From Saprospiraceae bacterium (lineage in GTDB: Bacteria > Bacteroidota > Bacteroidia > Chitinophagales > Saprospiraceae): 64,000 bases of DNA. Made by a program: the position numbers and the translations under genes. The notes under the pieces are model-generated. The model saw only the letters and a program-made list of their open reading frames with translations. It ran no database searches and was not told the DNA's origin. The DNA is taken from the NCBI GenBank assembly GCA_028285545.1, contig JANQPA010000036.1, forward strand, positions 62,001 through 126,000, given 5' to 3'. This document shows, piece after piece, positions 16,195 to 26,000 of the stretch (position 1 is the first letter of the stretch; every line of letters begins with the position of its first letter).

Positions 16195-19100
16195 TCATCG
16201 AATTAAACTGCTTTGCCCTTTAAACACCTCAGAGGAACCATCTGAAAATTCTGCTTCCACAATCCATACATACACCCCATTTGCAGCAGTTTGATTTTTT
16301 ATGCGCCCATCCCATCCATTGGCTTCATCATTTGCCATAAAATTATTAGCGCTAAAAATCAAACTCCCCCAGCGGTCAAAAACCTGATAGCTGCGAATTA
16401 AAGTTTGATCATCTCCATGAACGATTAAGCGATCATTAAGGCCATCATCATTAGGGGTAAAACCAGTTGGAACTAACACTACCTTTGGTTTTTCAACAAA
16501 AACAGTCAGAAAGTCAGTACCAATACATCCATCTTCATCCGTTCCCGATAATTCATAGGTTAGGGTATTTTGTGGGCTTGAAACTGGATTTGGGCAATCC
16601 GTACAGCTGAGGGTCCCAGCATAGGGTGCCTTCCAGAAGTATTGAATATTCCCTTTCCCATTTTGTGCGATGGCTTCCAAATTGACACTCTGCCCAATTT
16701 CAATACGCACATTCTGAGGGCTGGCCTGGATGATTAAGGGCGGAGGATCTACTAAGGTGGCGGTTTCAAAAGATTGGCATCCATTGGCATCCTTAACAAA
16801 GATATTATATCGCCCTGCCAACAAACCCAAAAAGGAATTACTCAATTGAAAATTATTATTGTCAAGGCTAAATTGATAGGGGGGAACCCCTCCATCAACT
16901 TCCAAAGTTACAGCACCATTGCGATCTCCTGCACAGGTAGGCATTTTTGTGGTATAAGTTATTTGGAAGGGAGAAGGCTCTTCAATGCTTATAGATCGTT
17001 GCTCCACACAACCATTTCCGTCGGTAACTCTCAGCGTATAATTCCCAGCTGTTAAATTACTAATGGAGGTACCTGTATCTTGAGTAGACCACCTATAGGT
17101 ATAATCACCCACTCCTCCCTGAACAGTGGCACTGGCACTACCCGCCATATTATTAAAGCAATCGATATTTTGCGATTCAAAATTGATGATTATGGGAGGA
17201 GGTTGTGTGATCTCTACTCGACCTTCTGTTGAACAGTTTGCTGCATCCGTAATGGTAAAACTGTAATTACCTGCCGATAAATTACTGGCAGCATTCCCCG
17301 ATCCTCCGGATAAAATATCCCATCGAATGGTAAAATTACTTCCATTTCCCTGCAAATTACTTAATTCTATTTTTCCATCATTGGCACCAAAACAACTAAT
17401 AGGAGTAATATCCGTTTCATAATTTATTTCGATAGCAGCAGTCATTACTCGGCTGGCTTCAGCTACACAACCAATTGGATCTGTAACTGTTACGGTATAT
17501 TCAACTCCACCTGTTAGTCCATCAATAAATGATCCCGATTGGCCATTATTCCATTGGAAAACATAATCTTCCAAATTAGCATTGGACCCACCTTCTACAA
17601 AATTGATGCCTAAAGCTCCATCCGCAACTTCATTACAACTCGGAGGAGAAATTATGATATTGGGATTTAAGGGATCAAGATCCTCTATTAAAAGGGAATC
17701 CGAAATAAAACAACCATTTCCATCGGAAACAGTAACTGCATAAAAAAATGTGTCTAATCCTGTTACCAAATCACTTGCCTGTCCATCACTCCACAGGTAT
17801 TGGTAGGGGAATTGCCCACCAGAAATGATAGCCCTGGCTTCGTTATTTTTCTCACCAAAGCAGGCCATTTTTGTTTGCTCGAGAGTCAATTGCAGACTAG
17901 AACTGGGTTCTTCAACAATGATCTCTTCCTGGATTTGACATCCATTATTATCAGTGACCGTAACTCGATAAACACCACTACTAAGTCCATCTATGAAGGC
18001 TGTGTTTTGTCCGTTATTCCAATTATAAAAATAAGGGGACTGACCACCACTTACCATAGATTCCACCCTTCCATTTGCATTTCCGGCACAGCTAACATCT
18101 GTTTTAGTTAAATCTAATAAAAGTGGATTCGGCTCTAGAATAGTTATTTGAGTGTCGATTTGACAATTATTGGAATCTGTGACAGTCAAGTTATAATTCC
18201 CCGCTTCCAGTCTGGTTGCAGTGACACCTACTTGTCCTAAGGGATCGTCCCAAAGGTATTGATAAGGTGCAGATCCTCCCGAAGCAAATGCAGTTGCTGT
18301 TCCTGAGTTACCCCCAAAACAATTCACGTCTTGTATCTGAACGGAGTCAAGTTTTAGCTCTTCCAAATCTTGGAGATTTAGACTTAGAGTATCCAAACAT
18401 CCTCCTTGATCTGAAATAATAATGGTATATAATCCTGGTGATAAATTGCTAAAAAGAACGGTATCTCCCATTAAGGAAATGCTATCATTTACTTCAAATA
18501 AAAAAGGAGCCTGGCCTCCATTTGCAGTCAGTTGAACATCCCTTGTGCGCATTTCATCACAACTGGGATTGCTAATGTTTAGCAATTCTCCTGAAATTGG
18601 ACAACTATTCACCGTGCAGGCATTGACATTAAGGGTAAAAGAATCAATAACTTCATCCCCTTGATTGTCAGAAATTCGCAAATAATAGGTGCTTGTTGTT
18701 TTTGTTGAAAAAATAGGCGTACTACAATTAGTACACGATATATTCTGTGCTGGTGTCCAGCTGTATTGAATGTTGTTTTCAGTATTAAAAGTGATGGACC
18801 AGGAATTGAGCAGGCCCAATTCATTATCACCTGAACCATCCGAGACCATTATTGTCCAAAAACCATTGATTTCTGAATTTTCCAGAATGCTCCAATCACC
18901 TTCCGGAATAAAAGTTCCGGTAAAGGGTGCGGCTCCCCCTGTGATTGGATCGGTAGCATTTGGACTAAAACAAGTGTTTGTATAATTATCCTCAGAACCT
19001 CCATTATCCGTACTTAACTCGAGCAAATTTCCTGATGGAGAGCGCAAATAAATGTGAATGTCTTCGGCCCAGTCTGTTTCTAGGTTTAGACATATTGAGG

Positions 19101-20961
19101 AAATTTGATTCTGGGGATCGGATAAAATGTTTGGGAAAATATTAGACACCCGTATGCTATCTTCATAGGCCTGACCATGTGGATGGTTGGAATGTCCTAT
19201 AGCAAAAGCAGGAAAACGTTCAAAAACAATGGCACTTTGAGGCGGAAAATTTAAGGATACATCCAATTGGATAGAATCTCCTCTGCAAATAGTGGTATCC
19301 TGAAGATCCAAATTGCCATCAGGGCCAGAGGATATTAAACAAGAAAGTTGATTAGAAGGAGCTACCATTATTTGTAAACTGGTATCGTAAGTACAACCGA
19401 AATCATCTTCAACAAAAAATTGAAAACGATTACTTCCTGCCCGAGCGGGAAGTGCTTCCATAGAGTTGTTATTTTGATTGATGATATCAGGAGAAGGTAG
19501 CCATCCGAAGTTTTGAATTGTGGGAGAAAAGCTTTCTAAATCCGAAAAAAGATGGCTTGCTAATTCTACTCCCCAAGAAAATATGATTCCATTATCATCA
19601 GCCCATAAATCCTTGATGTTTATTGTCCATTCCCCATTTAGAGGACAGTCCAACAACTTATCCAAGGGTTCGGCCGACTGGTAAGAACCTGGTGGTAAGG
19701 TGCTTAGATTTACTGTGTTTACAAAATTTAGCCAGCTGGGATTATTAGCATCAGGTCTCCAATAATAATCGAATCCTTTTCCTGGTTGGACTACCAGGTC
19801 TCCCTCAATGGGTTCACCCAAAAAAACTTCTGAGCCTGTTTTGCCGACATGATTATGAAGAATTACTGAATCTCCATTGGGACATTTCAAACTTATTTCC
19901 AGATCGCGCAGCCAGCTGTGTTCAGCATTGATAGATATGCCCAATAAGTCATTTATATCTGTGAGGGTCTTTCCTGGTGGAAATCCAGACAAATAAATAC
20001 TTTCAGAATAGGATCTTCCATCACCATCTGGCAAGGCAAGAGAATCAGAACGCAAAGCTCCATTCTGGAAAAAGAGAGTGTCCTCCTTAACCAAGAGACT
20101 GGCTCCTTGAGGGACACTATTTACGGCGGCCTCTAGGTTTATGGTATCGCCCAGGCAAATATTTCCAGGAAAATTACTTCCAATGCTAAATTTAGGTTTC
20201 GAGGAAACCCTTACCCTTTGACTGATAAAATTTGTGTTGGTACATCCAAACTGATCCTGGATTTCCAATTGAACAGTATAACCTCCAGGTTCCTGAAAAT
20301 TGTGGCGAACCACAGGCCCCAGGGCTGAAGTTCCATCACCAAAAGTCCATTTAAAGATTGAAGTAAAATCGGAATGATTATATACTAATCCATCTTGAGC
20401 ATAGACTCCGCTACCCCTAAATTCAACTGTTTCCCCGGGGCATATATCAATCCATCCTGTATCTAATGGGGAGGCCAGGGGAATACTTTCCAGTAATACT
20501 GCTTCTATAGATTGGCAAGCATCAATACATTTAATTATGGCACTCCATCCAGCAGCCTCTTCTCTTCCATTTGATCGAAATACAACGGTAATACACCCCG
20601 AAGGGTTAGCAGCCGTTGCATTAATTATAAAAGGTAATCCATTATCTGTGATATCAATTCTTTTCAGCAGGCTGGAGAGGGTGTCAGGACCATCAAAAAA
20701 AGACAATTGATCCCCTAAAGCTAAGTCAGGCCCTGAAAACTGAAGACTAATATTGGTTTTGCCGCTGTTATCAGGGCAAAGGGTCGTTTGGAAGAACTCG
20801 TTTGAGCCATAATTTGCATCCGATCCCCCACTATCCATAAAAAAGCCATCGCAAGACATAATATTACTTCCATCCATTGTAAAGACTTGAGCCTTTGTTG
20901 AATGGTAGAATATTCCCATTGCAAGTAAACCTATGGTTATCTTGAGTAGCGCTTGCTTCAT
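16195..20961 (-). CDS. Giant type IX-secreted surface protein: CUB, PKD, two P-domains, SprB-like repeats, type B C-terminal domain
   Basis: 1588 residues with a signal peptide ending TKAQ. Domain order by eye: a CUB-like domain (about 30-148, GGSDANYGSNEFFQ); a PKD domain near 200-250 (FKWTFGDGTSALG); a first proprotein-convertase P-like domain (about 290-470, HSWLRDLEISLKCPNG, then LNGEWTINIKDLWADD); a second P-like domain (about 570-720, FWTIMVSDGSGDNELG). Eight SprB-like repeats of ~75 residues follow (about 780-1400; each has a Cys, a GG-PY-W turn and a VTD-NGC ending), then an Ig-like segment. The gliding-associated C-terminal domain (GFTPNDDGLNDRL to the end) is the type B sorting signal for type IX secretion. 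The PorP/SprF-type gene downstream is the expected partner. It is likely an adhesin or motility-related surface fibre, related in style to SprB but shorter. Confidence 0.92.
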   Translation of the reverse strand: MKQALLKITIGLLAMGIFYHSTKAQVFTMDGSNIMSCDGFFMDSGGSDANYGSNEFFQTTLCPDNSGKTNISLQFSGPDLALGDQLSFFDGPDTLSSLLKRIDITDNGLPFIINATAANPSGCITVVFRSNGREEAAGWSAIIKCIDACQSIEAVLLESIPLASPLDTGWIDICPGETVEFRGSGVYAQDGLVYNHSDFTSIFKWTFGDGTSALGPVVRHNFQEPGGYTVQLEIQDQFGCTNTNFISQRVRVSSKPKFSIGSNFPGNICLGDTINLEAAVNSVPQGASLLVKEDTLFFQNGALRSDSLALPDGDGRSYSESIYLSGFPPGKTLTDINDLLGISINAEHSWLRDLEISLKCPNGDSVILHNHVGKTGSEVFLGEPIEGDLVVQPGKGFDYYWRPDANNPSWLNFVNTVNLSTLPPGSYQSAEPLDKLLDCPLNGEWTINIKDLWADDNGIIFSWGVELASHLFSDLESFSPTIQNFGWLPSPDIINQNNNSMEALPARAGSNRFQFFVEDDFGCTYDTSLQIMVAPSNQLSCLISSGPDGNLDLQDTTICRGDSIQLDVSLNFPPQSAIVFERFPAFAIGHSNHPHGQAYEDSIRVSNIFPNILSDPQNQISSICLNLETDWAEDIHIYLRSPSGNLLELSTDNGGSEDNYTNTCFSPNATDPITGGAAPFTGTFIPEGDWSILENSEINGFWTIMVSDGSGDNELGLLNSWSITFNTENNIQYSWTPAQNISCTNCSTPIFSTKTTSTYYLRISDNQGDEVIDSFTLNVNACTVNSCPISGELLNISNPSCDEMRTRDVQLTANGGQAPFLFEVNDSISLMGDTVLFSNLSPGLYTIIISDQGGCLDTLSLNLQDLEELKLDSVQIQDVNCFGGNSGTATAFASGGSAPYQYLWDDPLGQVGVTATRLEAGNYNLTVTDSNNCQIDTQITILEPNPLLLDLTKTDVSCAGNANGRVESMVSGGQSPYFYNWNNGQNTAFIDGLSSGVYRVTVTDNNGCQIQEEIIVEEPSSSLQLTLEQTKMACFGEKNNEARAIISGGQFPYQYLWSDGQASDLVTGLDTFFYAVTVSDGNGCFISDSLLIEDLDPLNPNIIISPPSCNEVADGALGINFVEGGSNANLEDYVFQWNNGQSGSFIDGLTGGVEYTVTVTDPIGCVAEASRVMTAAIEINYETDITPISCFGANDGKIELSNLQGNGSNFTIRWDILSGGSGNAASNLSAGNYSFTITDAANCSTEGRVEITQPPPIIINFESQNIDCFNNMAGSASATVQGGVGDYTYRWSTQDTGTSISNLTAGNYTLRVTDGNGCVEQRSISIEEPSPFQITYTTKMPTCAGDRNGAVTLEVDGGVPPYQFSLDNNNFQLSNSFLGLLAGRYNIFVKDANGCQSFETATLVDPPPLIIQASPQNVRIEIGQSVNLEAIAQNGKGNIQYFWKAPYAGTLSCTDCPNPVSSPQNTLTYELSGTDEDGCIGTDFLTVFVEKPKVVLVPTGFTPNDDGLNDRLIVHGDDQTLIRSYQVFDRWGSLIFSANNFMANDEANGWDGRIKNQTAANGVYVWIVEAEFSDGSSEVFKGQSSLIR

Positions 20962-21238
20962 ACCTTAATCGGTTTTGGTCCTTCCTGTAAAAGCGGTTTT
21001 TCTCTATAACTGGTATTCGAATCACGAAAGTATACATATGAAAACGGAATGTACGAATGAAAATTATTTTTGAATTGATTTTTGCTGATAAAGAAGCTCA
21101 AAAAATGAAAATTGAACCTATATTTCATTTTATTTTTTTTATTATCGCAGTAGTCTTGTTCATAAATAAGGATTGGAAATATGAAAATTTGTTATTTATG
21201 GCTAAGACTATTAAACCAAACTTTAAAAATAAATGCCA

Positions 21239-22120
21239 ATGGAATTAATTGATGGAAAGATCCTGGCCAATACCATTAAAGACGAGATTGCAGCTGAAGT
21301 TGATCAACTAAAAAGCGCTGGAAGTAAAGTACCTCATCTTGCAGCTGTACTTGTGGGTGAAGATCCTGCTAGCCAGGCTTATGTTAGAAATAAAGTGAAA
21401 TCATGCGAACGCGTTGGTTTTGATTCAACCCTGATCAGACGTCCAGCTGATACTACCCAGGCTGAATTATTAGAAATCGTGGATCAGCTTAATAAAGATG
21501 ACAACATTGATGGATTCATCGTTCAGCTGCCCCTGCCAGATCATATTGATGAGGATGAAGTAACCTTAGCTATTGACCCCAAAAAGGATGTTGATGGCTT
21601 TCACCCAGTAAATTTTGGCAGAATGGCTCAGGGTTTGTCCTGTTATATTCCTGCTACTCCTTTCGGAATTCTACAAATGCTGCGCCGCCTGGATATCCCT
21701 ACTCAAGGTAAAGAAGTGGTGGTTATCGGAAGGAGTAATATTGTAGGCACTCCAATTAGCATTTTACTATCCAGGAAGGCCGAAATTGGGAATTCTACTG
21801 TGACATTATGCCATAGCCGCACCCAAAACCTAAAAGAACATGTCCTGCGTGCAGATATAATCATTGCCGCAATCGGCCGTCCCAATTTTGTGACCGCAGA
21901 TATGGTTAAAGAAGGAGCAGTAATCATTGATGTAGGAATTAATAGAGTAGATGATGCCAGCCGCAAAAGAGGATATCGATTGGTTGGTGATGTTGATTTT
22001 GAGGCGGTGGCACCAAAATCTTCCTTCATAACTCCGGTACCAGGGGGGGTAGGGCAGCTAACCGTTGTGGCGCTTTTATTAAATACCCTAAAAGCTTGTA
22101 AGAAGGAGGTTTATGGATAA
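21239..22120 (+). CDS. folD: Bifunctional methylenetetrahydrofolate dehydrogenase/cyclohydrolase FolD
   Basis: 293 residues from the ATG at 21239 (an ATG two codons earlier, 21233, is possible). FolD interconverts 5,10-methylene-THF and 10-formyl-THF for purine and formyl-Met synthesis in the cytosol. Seen: the SQAYVRNKVKSCERVG helix with Tyr48 and the catalytic Lys (K52 or K54), QLPLPDHIDEDEV, DPKKDVDGFHPVN, the NADP site GRSNIVGTPISILL, then CHSRTQNL and VPGGVGQLTVVALL. The last motif usually reads PGGVGPMT; here Gln replaces Pro. It overlaps prmA by 8 bp, so the two form an operon; a strong AAGGAGGT sits just before the prmA start. Confidence 0.95.
   Translation: MELIDGKILANTIKDEIAAEVDQLKSAGSKVPHLAAVLVGEDPASQAYVRNKVKSCERVGFDSTLIRRPADTTQAELLEIVDQLNKDDNIDGFIVQLPLPDHIDEDEVTLAIDPKKDVDGFHPVNFGRMAQGLSCYIPATPFGILQMLRRLDIPTQGKEVVVIGRSNIVGTPISILLSRKAEIGNSTVTLCHSRTQNLKEHVLRADIIIAAIGRPNFVTADMVKEGAVIIDVGINRVDDASRKRGYRLVGDVDFEAVAPKSSFITPVPGGVGQLTVVALLLNTLKACKKEVYG
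22101..22110 (+). promoter_or_regulatory. Strong Shine-Dalgarno sequence for prmA
   Basis: AGAAGGAGGT lies 3 bp before the prmA ATG, inside the end of folD. Strong SD sequences are uncommon in Bacteroidota, where translation initiation relies little on SD. It supports the 22113 start, though the spacing is short. Confidence 0.5.
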
Positions 22121-22955
22121 AAAAGAGGGCAAGGATTATTTTATTTGCCGAATTAAAGCCAAGAAAGAAAAATATGATTTAATCATTGCCATTCTTTCTG
22201 AGCTTTTGCCCTTCGATTCATTTGAAGAAAAAAAAGATTCGCTGGATGCCTACTTAACAGTCGGGATTTTTCCTGAAAATATTGATGCAGATATTAAAGA
22301 ATTGGCCATTCAACTCGATTTTAGTTTTAGTTGGGATAAACTACCAGACAAAAATTGGAATGAAGAATGGGAATCAGGATTTAAGCCTGTCTATGTTGAC
22401 AAATTTTGCCAGATAAGAGCTGATTTTCATAATCCCCAGCCAGGTATAAAATATGATATTGTCATAAATCCTAAAATGGCTTTTGGTACCGGACATCATG
22501 AAACTACCTTTATGATGATAAAAATGATGGCAGGCCTATCTTTTTCCGGTAAAAAAATCCTGGACTATGGTTGTGGGACTGGGATTTTGGCCATTCTGGC
22601 CTCAAAATTAAATGCATTGGAAATAGATGCAGTAGATATTGAAAAACCAGCTTATGAAAACACCATTGAAAACGCACAAATCAACGATGTGTTTAATATC
22701 AGAGCCTTACTCGGAGATATTAATGCGGTGCTAGATGAAGGTTTTGACATAATTTTGGCAAATATTAATAGAAATGTAATATTGAATAGTTTTGAGACTA
22801 TTCGAAAAAAAATGAAACCCAACTCCATCCTCTTAATTTCTGGAATTCTTAAGCAGGATGAGGAAATAATTATGAAGGCTATACAAAAAAACGGCTTTAC
22901 GATAGATAGCCGACTAGAAAAAGGAGAGTGGATGTGTATGAAATTGTTACCTTAA
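22113..22955 (+). CDS. prmA: Ribosomal protein L11 methyltransferase PrmA
   Basis: 280 residues, SAM-dependent lysine/amine methyltransferase for ribosomal protein L11. An N-terminal substrate-recognition domain (about 1-95, ending NWNEEWESGFKPVYVD) is linked to a Rossmann-type domain. The latter has PKMAFGTGHHETT before SAM motif I (ILDYGCGTGILAILASKL), an acidic motif II (DAVDIEKPAYENT), and LANINRNVI, equivalent to the N-P-PF-like catalytic loop. The length and FGTGHHETT signature fit PrmA. It overlaps folD by 8 bp and is translated from a strong SD. Confidence 0.93.
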   Translation: MDKKEGKDYFICRIKAKKEKYDLIIAILSELLPFDSFEEKKDSLDAYLTVGIFPENIDADIKELAIQLDFSFSWDKLPDKNWNEEWESGFKPVYVDKFCQIRADFHNPQPGIKYDIVINPKMAFGTGHHETTFMMIKMMAGLSFSGKKILDYGCGTGILAILASKLNALEIDAVDIEKPAYENTIENAQINDVFNIRALLGDINAVLDEGFDIILANINRNVILNSFETIRKKMKPNSILLISGILKQDEEIIMKAIQKNGFTIDSRLEKGEWMCMKLLP

Positions 22956-23036
22956 TACGTTATTAAAATAGAGCTTTCTGAGATTTTTTTTCAAGAGCAA
23001 TTTTTTATCTCTTCTTTACATCTGAAAAAATTGGCT

Positions 23037-26000
23037 ATGTACAAATTATACTTTTCTTTCGCCCTTACATGTTGTTTTTTTTATTCTACTATCCAGGCTC
23101 AATATCTGGACACTTTCTCCCAGGTGCGGTCTGAATTTATTGTTCAGTTAAAGGATTACATGACCTCCAATAAAATGAAAAGAGTGGAGGACGTGTATAA
23201 GGAATTCGAGAGTAGCTTTAATGGTGGAATGTTTTCTGATGAAGAGATAACAAAAATCTATGAAATCGGGAACTCCATGTTGGCTTTGCGATTGAGCCCT
23301 AGTCCCTATTTTTCACAGTATTTTGCTTGTCTTGGAGTGATTAAGAAAAATACTGGGGATGAAGAAAAACTCAAAGAATGGCATCTTGTTGTGGAAAGAA
23401 TGTTGGAACGGGTAGAACAAACCCGAAGAACTAAGCCGTTTTTGTCCTTCCTTACCTTTACCAAACCTTTTTATGAAAAGAAAGCCCTTAAATATTCCGA
23501 ATTTGGAACCTCATGGTTTGCTTTTTCAGATGAATTTACGTTAGATCTTATCGAAGATGAACCGGTTGTGAGGTTTGATAAGCTGGACATCATGTCGAAG
23601 CATAAACAGGATTCCATGCTTATTCTTGAAACTTCCGGAATTTTTTATCCTACCAGAAGTGTTTGGAATGGGAATGGAGGTAAAGTGATTTGGGATCGAT
23701 TAATAGGCGAAGATGAAGAAGAGGTTTATGTGGAATTTCCTGAATATTCTCTGGAGGTAACCAAAAACATTTATTCTGTAGAAAATGCCAGATTATATTA
23801 CCCACATTTTCTTGGAAAAAGATTGGTTAAAGGGGCTTTTAGTGATAAAATTGTTTCCGTCACCAAAGGAGGGAATACTTCTTTCCCGCGATTTAAATCT
23901 TATGAACTTCAATTAGATGTTGACAACATCGGAGAGGGGATTGAATATAAAGGCGGGGTTCGAATTCAGGGAACAACCATTTATGGGGATGGAACTAAAG
24001 AAAATCCTGCGGGTATCAGCATTTATGATGAAAAGGGGAAATTGATGTTCAAAGGGAGCTCTTCCCAATTTGTAATTCGGCAAGGAACCCAGCTTTATGG
24101 AGAAAAGGTAGATGCAAGTGTTTATTGTGATAAGGATTCCATTTATCACCCTTCCGTTGGGATTCGTTTTAACATACCAGAAAAAGAAATGACCCTTATT
24201 CGAGGAGATAAAGGGGCCGATAAAAACCCATTTTTCAGCTCTTTCCATCAGGTAAACATCAATGCAGAGAGAATGGTGGCCTACTTTGATAAGGATTCAG
24301 TTGTTATTGGAAAAGAAGCTATTGAAATATTTAAAAAACCTTCTGTCAGCTTCCAGTCCTTACATTTCTTTAAAGAAAGTGATTATTACCGGCTTCAAAA
24401 TATTGCATCCGTTAATCCTATTGCTACCATAAAGAAAGTAGCAGAAGATCAGGGCCTTAATTACCTGGATGCTGAAAGCCTGGCCAAAAGGCTCAATCCA
24501 AATTATAATGTGAAGAACATTGAGAGTCTTCTTTTTGAGATGGTCGCAGGAGGCTTTATTAATTATGATGATAGTTACAAAGAGGTGGAAGTAAAGGATA
24601 AAGTCTTTCATTATGCCAATGCCAAACAAAAAAAGGTAGATTACGATGTATTGCAAATTACCTCGGATACACTTGGGGTGAATGCTCAGTTCAACTATAA
24701 AGACAATTATATTGCAATAGATGGGGCTAAACGTATTGAGTTTAGCGAAAAACAAAGGGTAGGGGTCTTACCTAAAGATAAGCGAGTCATCCTCAAAGAA
24801 AATCGCAACATGGATTTTGATGGCAAACTTTTTGCTGGCCTGAGCATAATTGAAGGAAGACAATTCCATTTTAGTTATGAAAAATTCAGGATTGAATTAG
24901 ATACCATTGATTATTTTGACTTGTTTGTACCTACAGGAGAACTTGATAAAAAAGGTCGGCCAGTAGCCTATGGTATCGATTCTCGTATTGAAGATCTTAC
25001 TGGGGTATTGATGATTGATGCTCCACATAATAAATCTGGACAGGAAAACATCAAGATGTTTCCTTCTTTACAGACTACCGATTACTCTTATGTTTATTAT
25101 GACCGAAAAGATATTCAGGATAGCGTCTACACCAGAGATTCTTTCTATTTCAGGCTCGAACCATTTGGGATAGATCATTTGGATTATTATTTGCCTATAG
25201 ATATCAATTTTAAGGGAAAATTATTCCCAGCCGATATCTTCCCGGTTTTTGCTGATACCCTTAAATTACAACCAGATGGATCTTTGGGAGTAACCACTGA
25301 AACTCCTGGGGATGGTTATGATGTATATGGAGGGAAAGGAGCTTATACTGGCATCATAAACTTGAGTAATAAAGGCTTGCAAGGTAAAGGACGGGTGAAA
25401 TATTTAGGAGCTTCACTGGATGCCGAGGGCATCGTTTTTCGTCCAAAACAAATGACTGCAAAAGCAGATGAATTTTACCTGGAGGAGGATAGGGAATCAG
25501 AAGTAGAGGTTCCCCAAGCCAAAGGCCTGGATGTAAGTATCAACTGGCGTCCCTTTAAGGATAGTATGTATATCAATACCGAAAACAATGCCTTTTCATT
25601 ATTTAAAGAGGAAGGATATCGTCTGGAAGGCCAATCTATTTTAACGCCTGGAGGACTCAAAGGGATTGGTAAGTTTAGTTGGGATAGAGCCAATATGGAC
25701 TCAAATTATTTTTCATTTGGTGCATTCTCGGTAGAAGCAGATACCACCTCTCTGAACATTCTAGCCTATAATGCTGCCAGTGCTGCCAGTAAACCAGCCC
25801 TTACCACTCAAAATGTAAAGGCACTCATTGATTTTGATGAGCAAAAAGGTGATTTTTTCACAAACGACCGATTTAGTAAAACGGCCCTTCCTTATAATGG
25901 CTATGAAACTTCTATGAATGAATTTGCCTGGAATATGGAAAAAGAGTTGGTTGAATTCAATTCGGACGAAAGCTCACTGGGACGCTTTTTATCTGTCATC

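Noticed and set aside
21057-21248. 63-residue ORF just upstream of folD
   Set aside because: It overlaps the folD start, is rich in Phe/Ile/Lys as expected from AT-rich DNA, and shows no family pattern or RBS.
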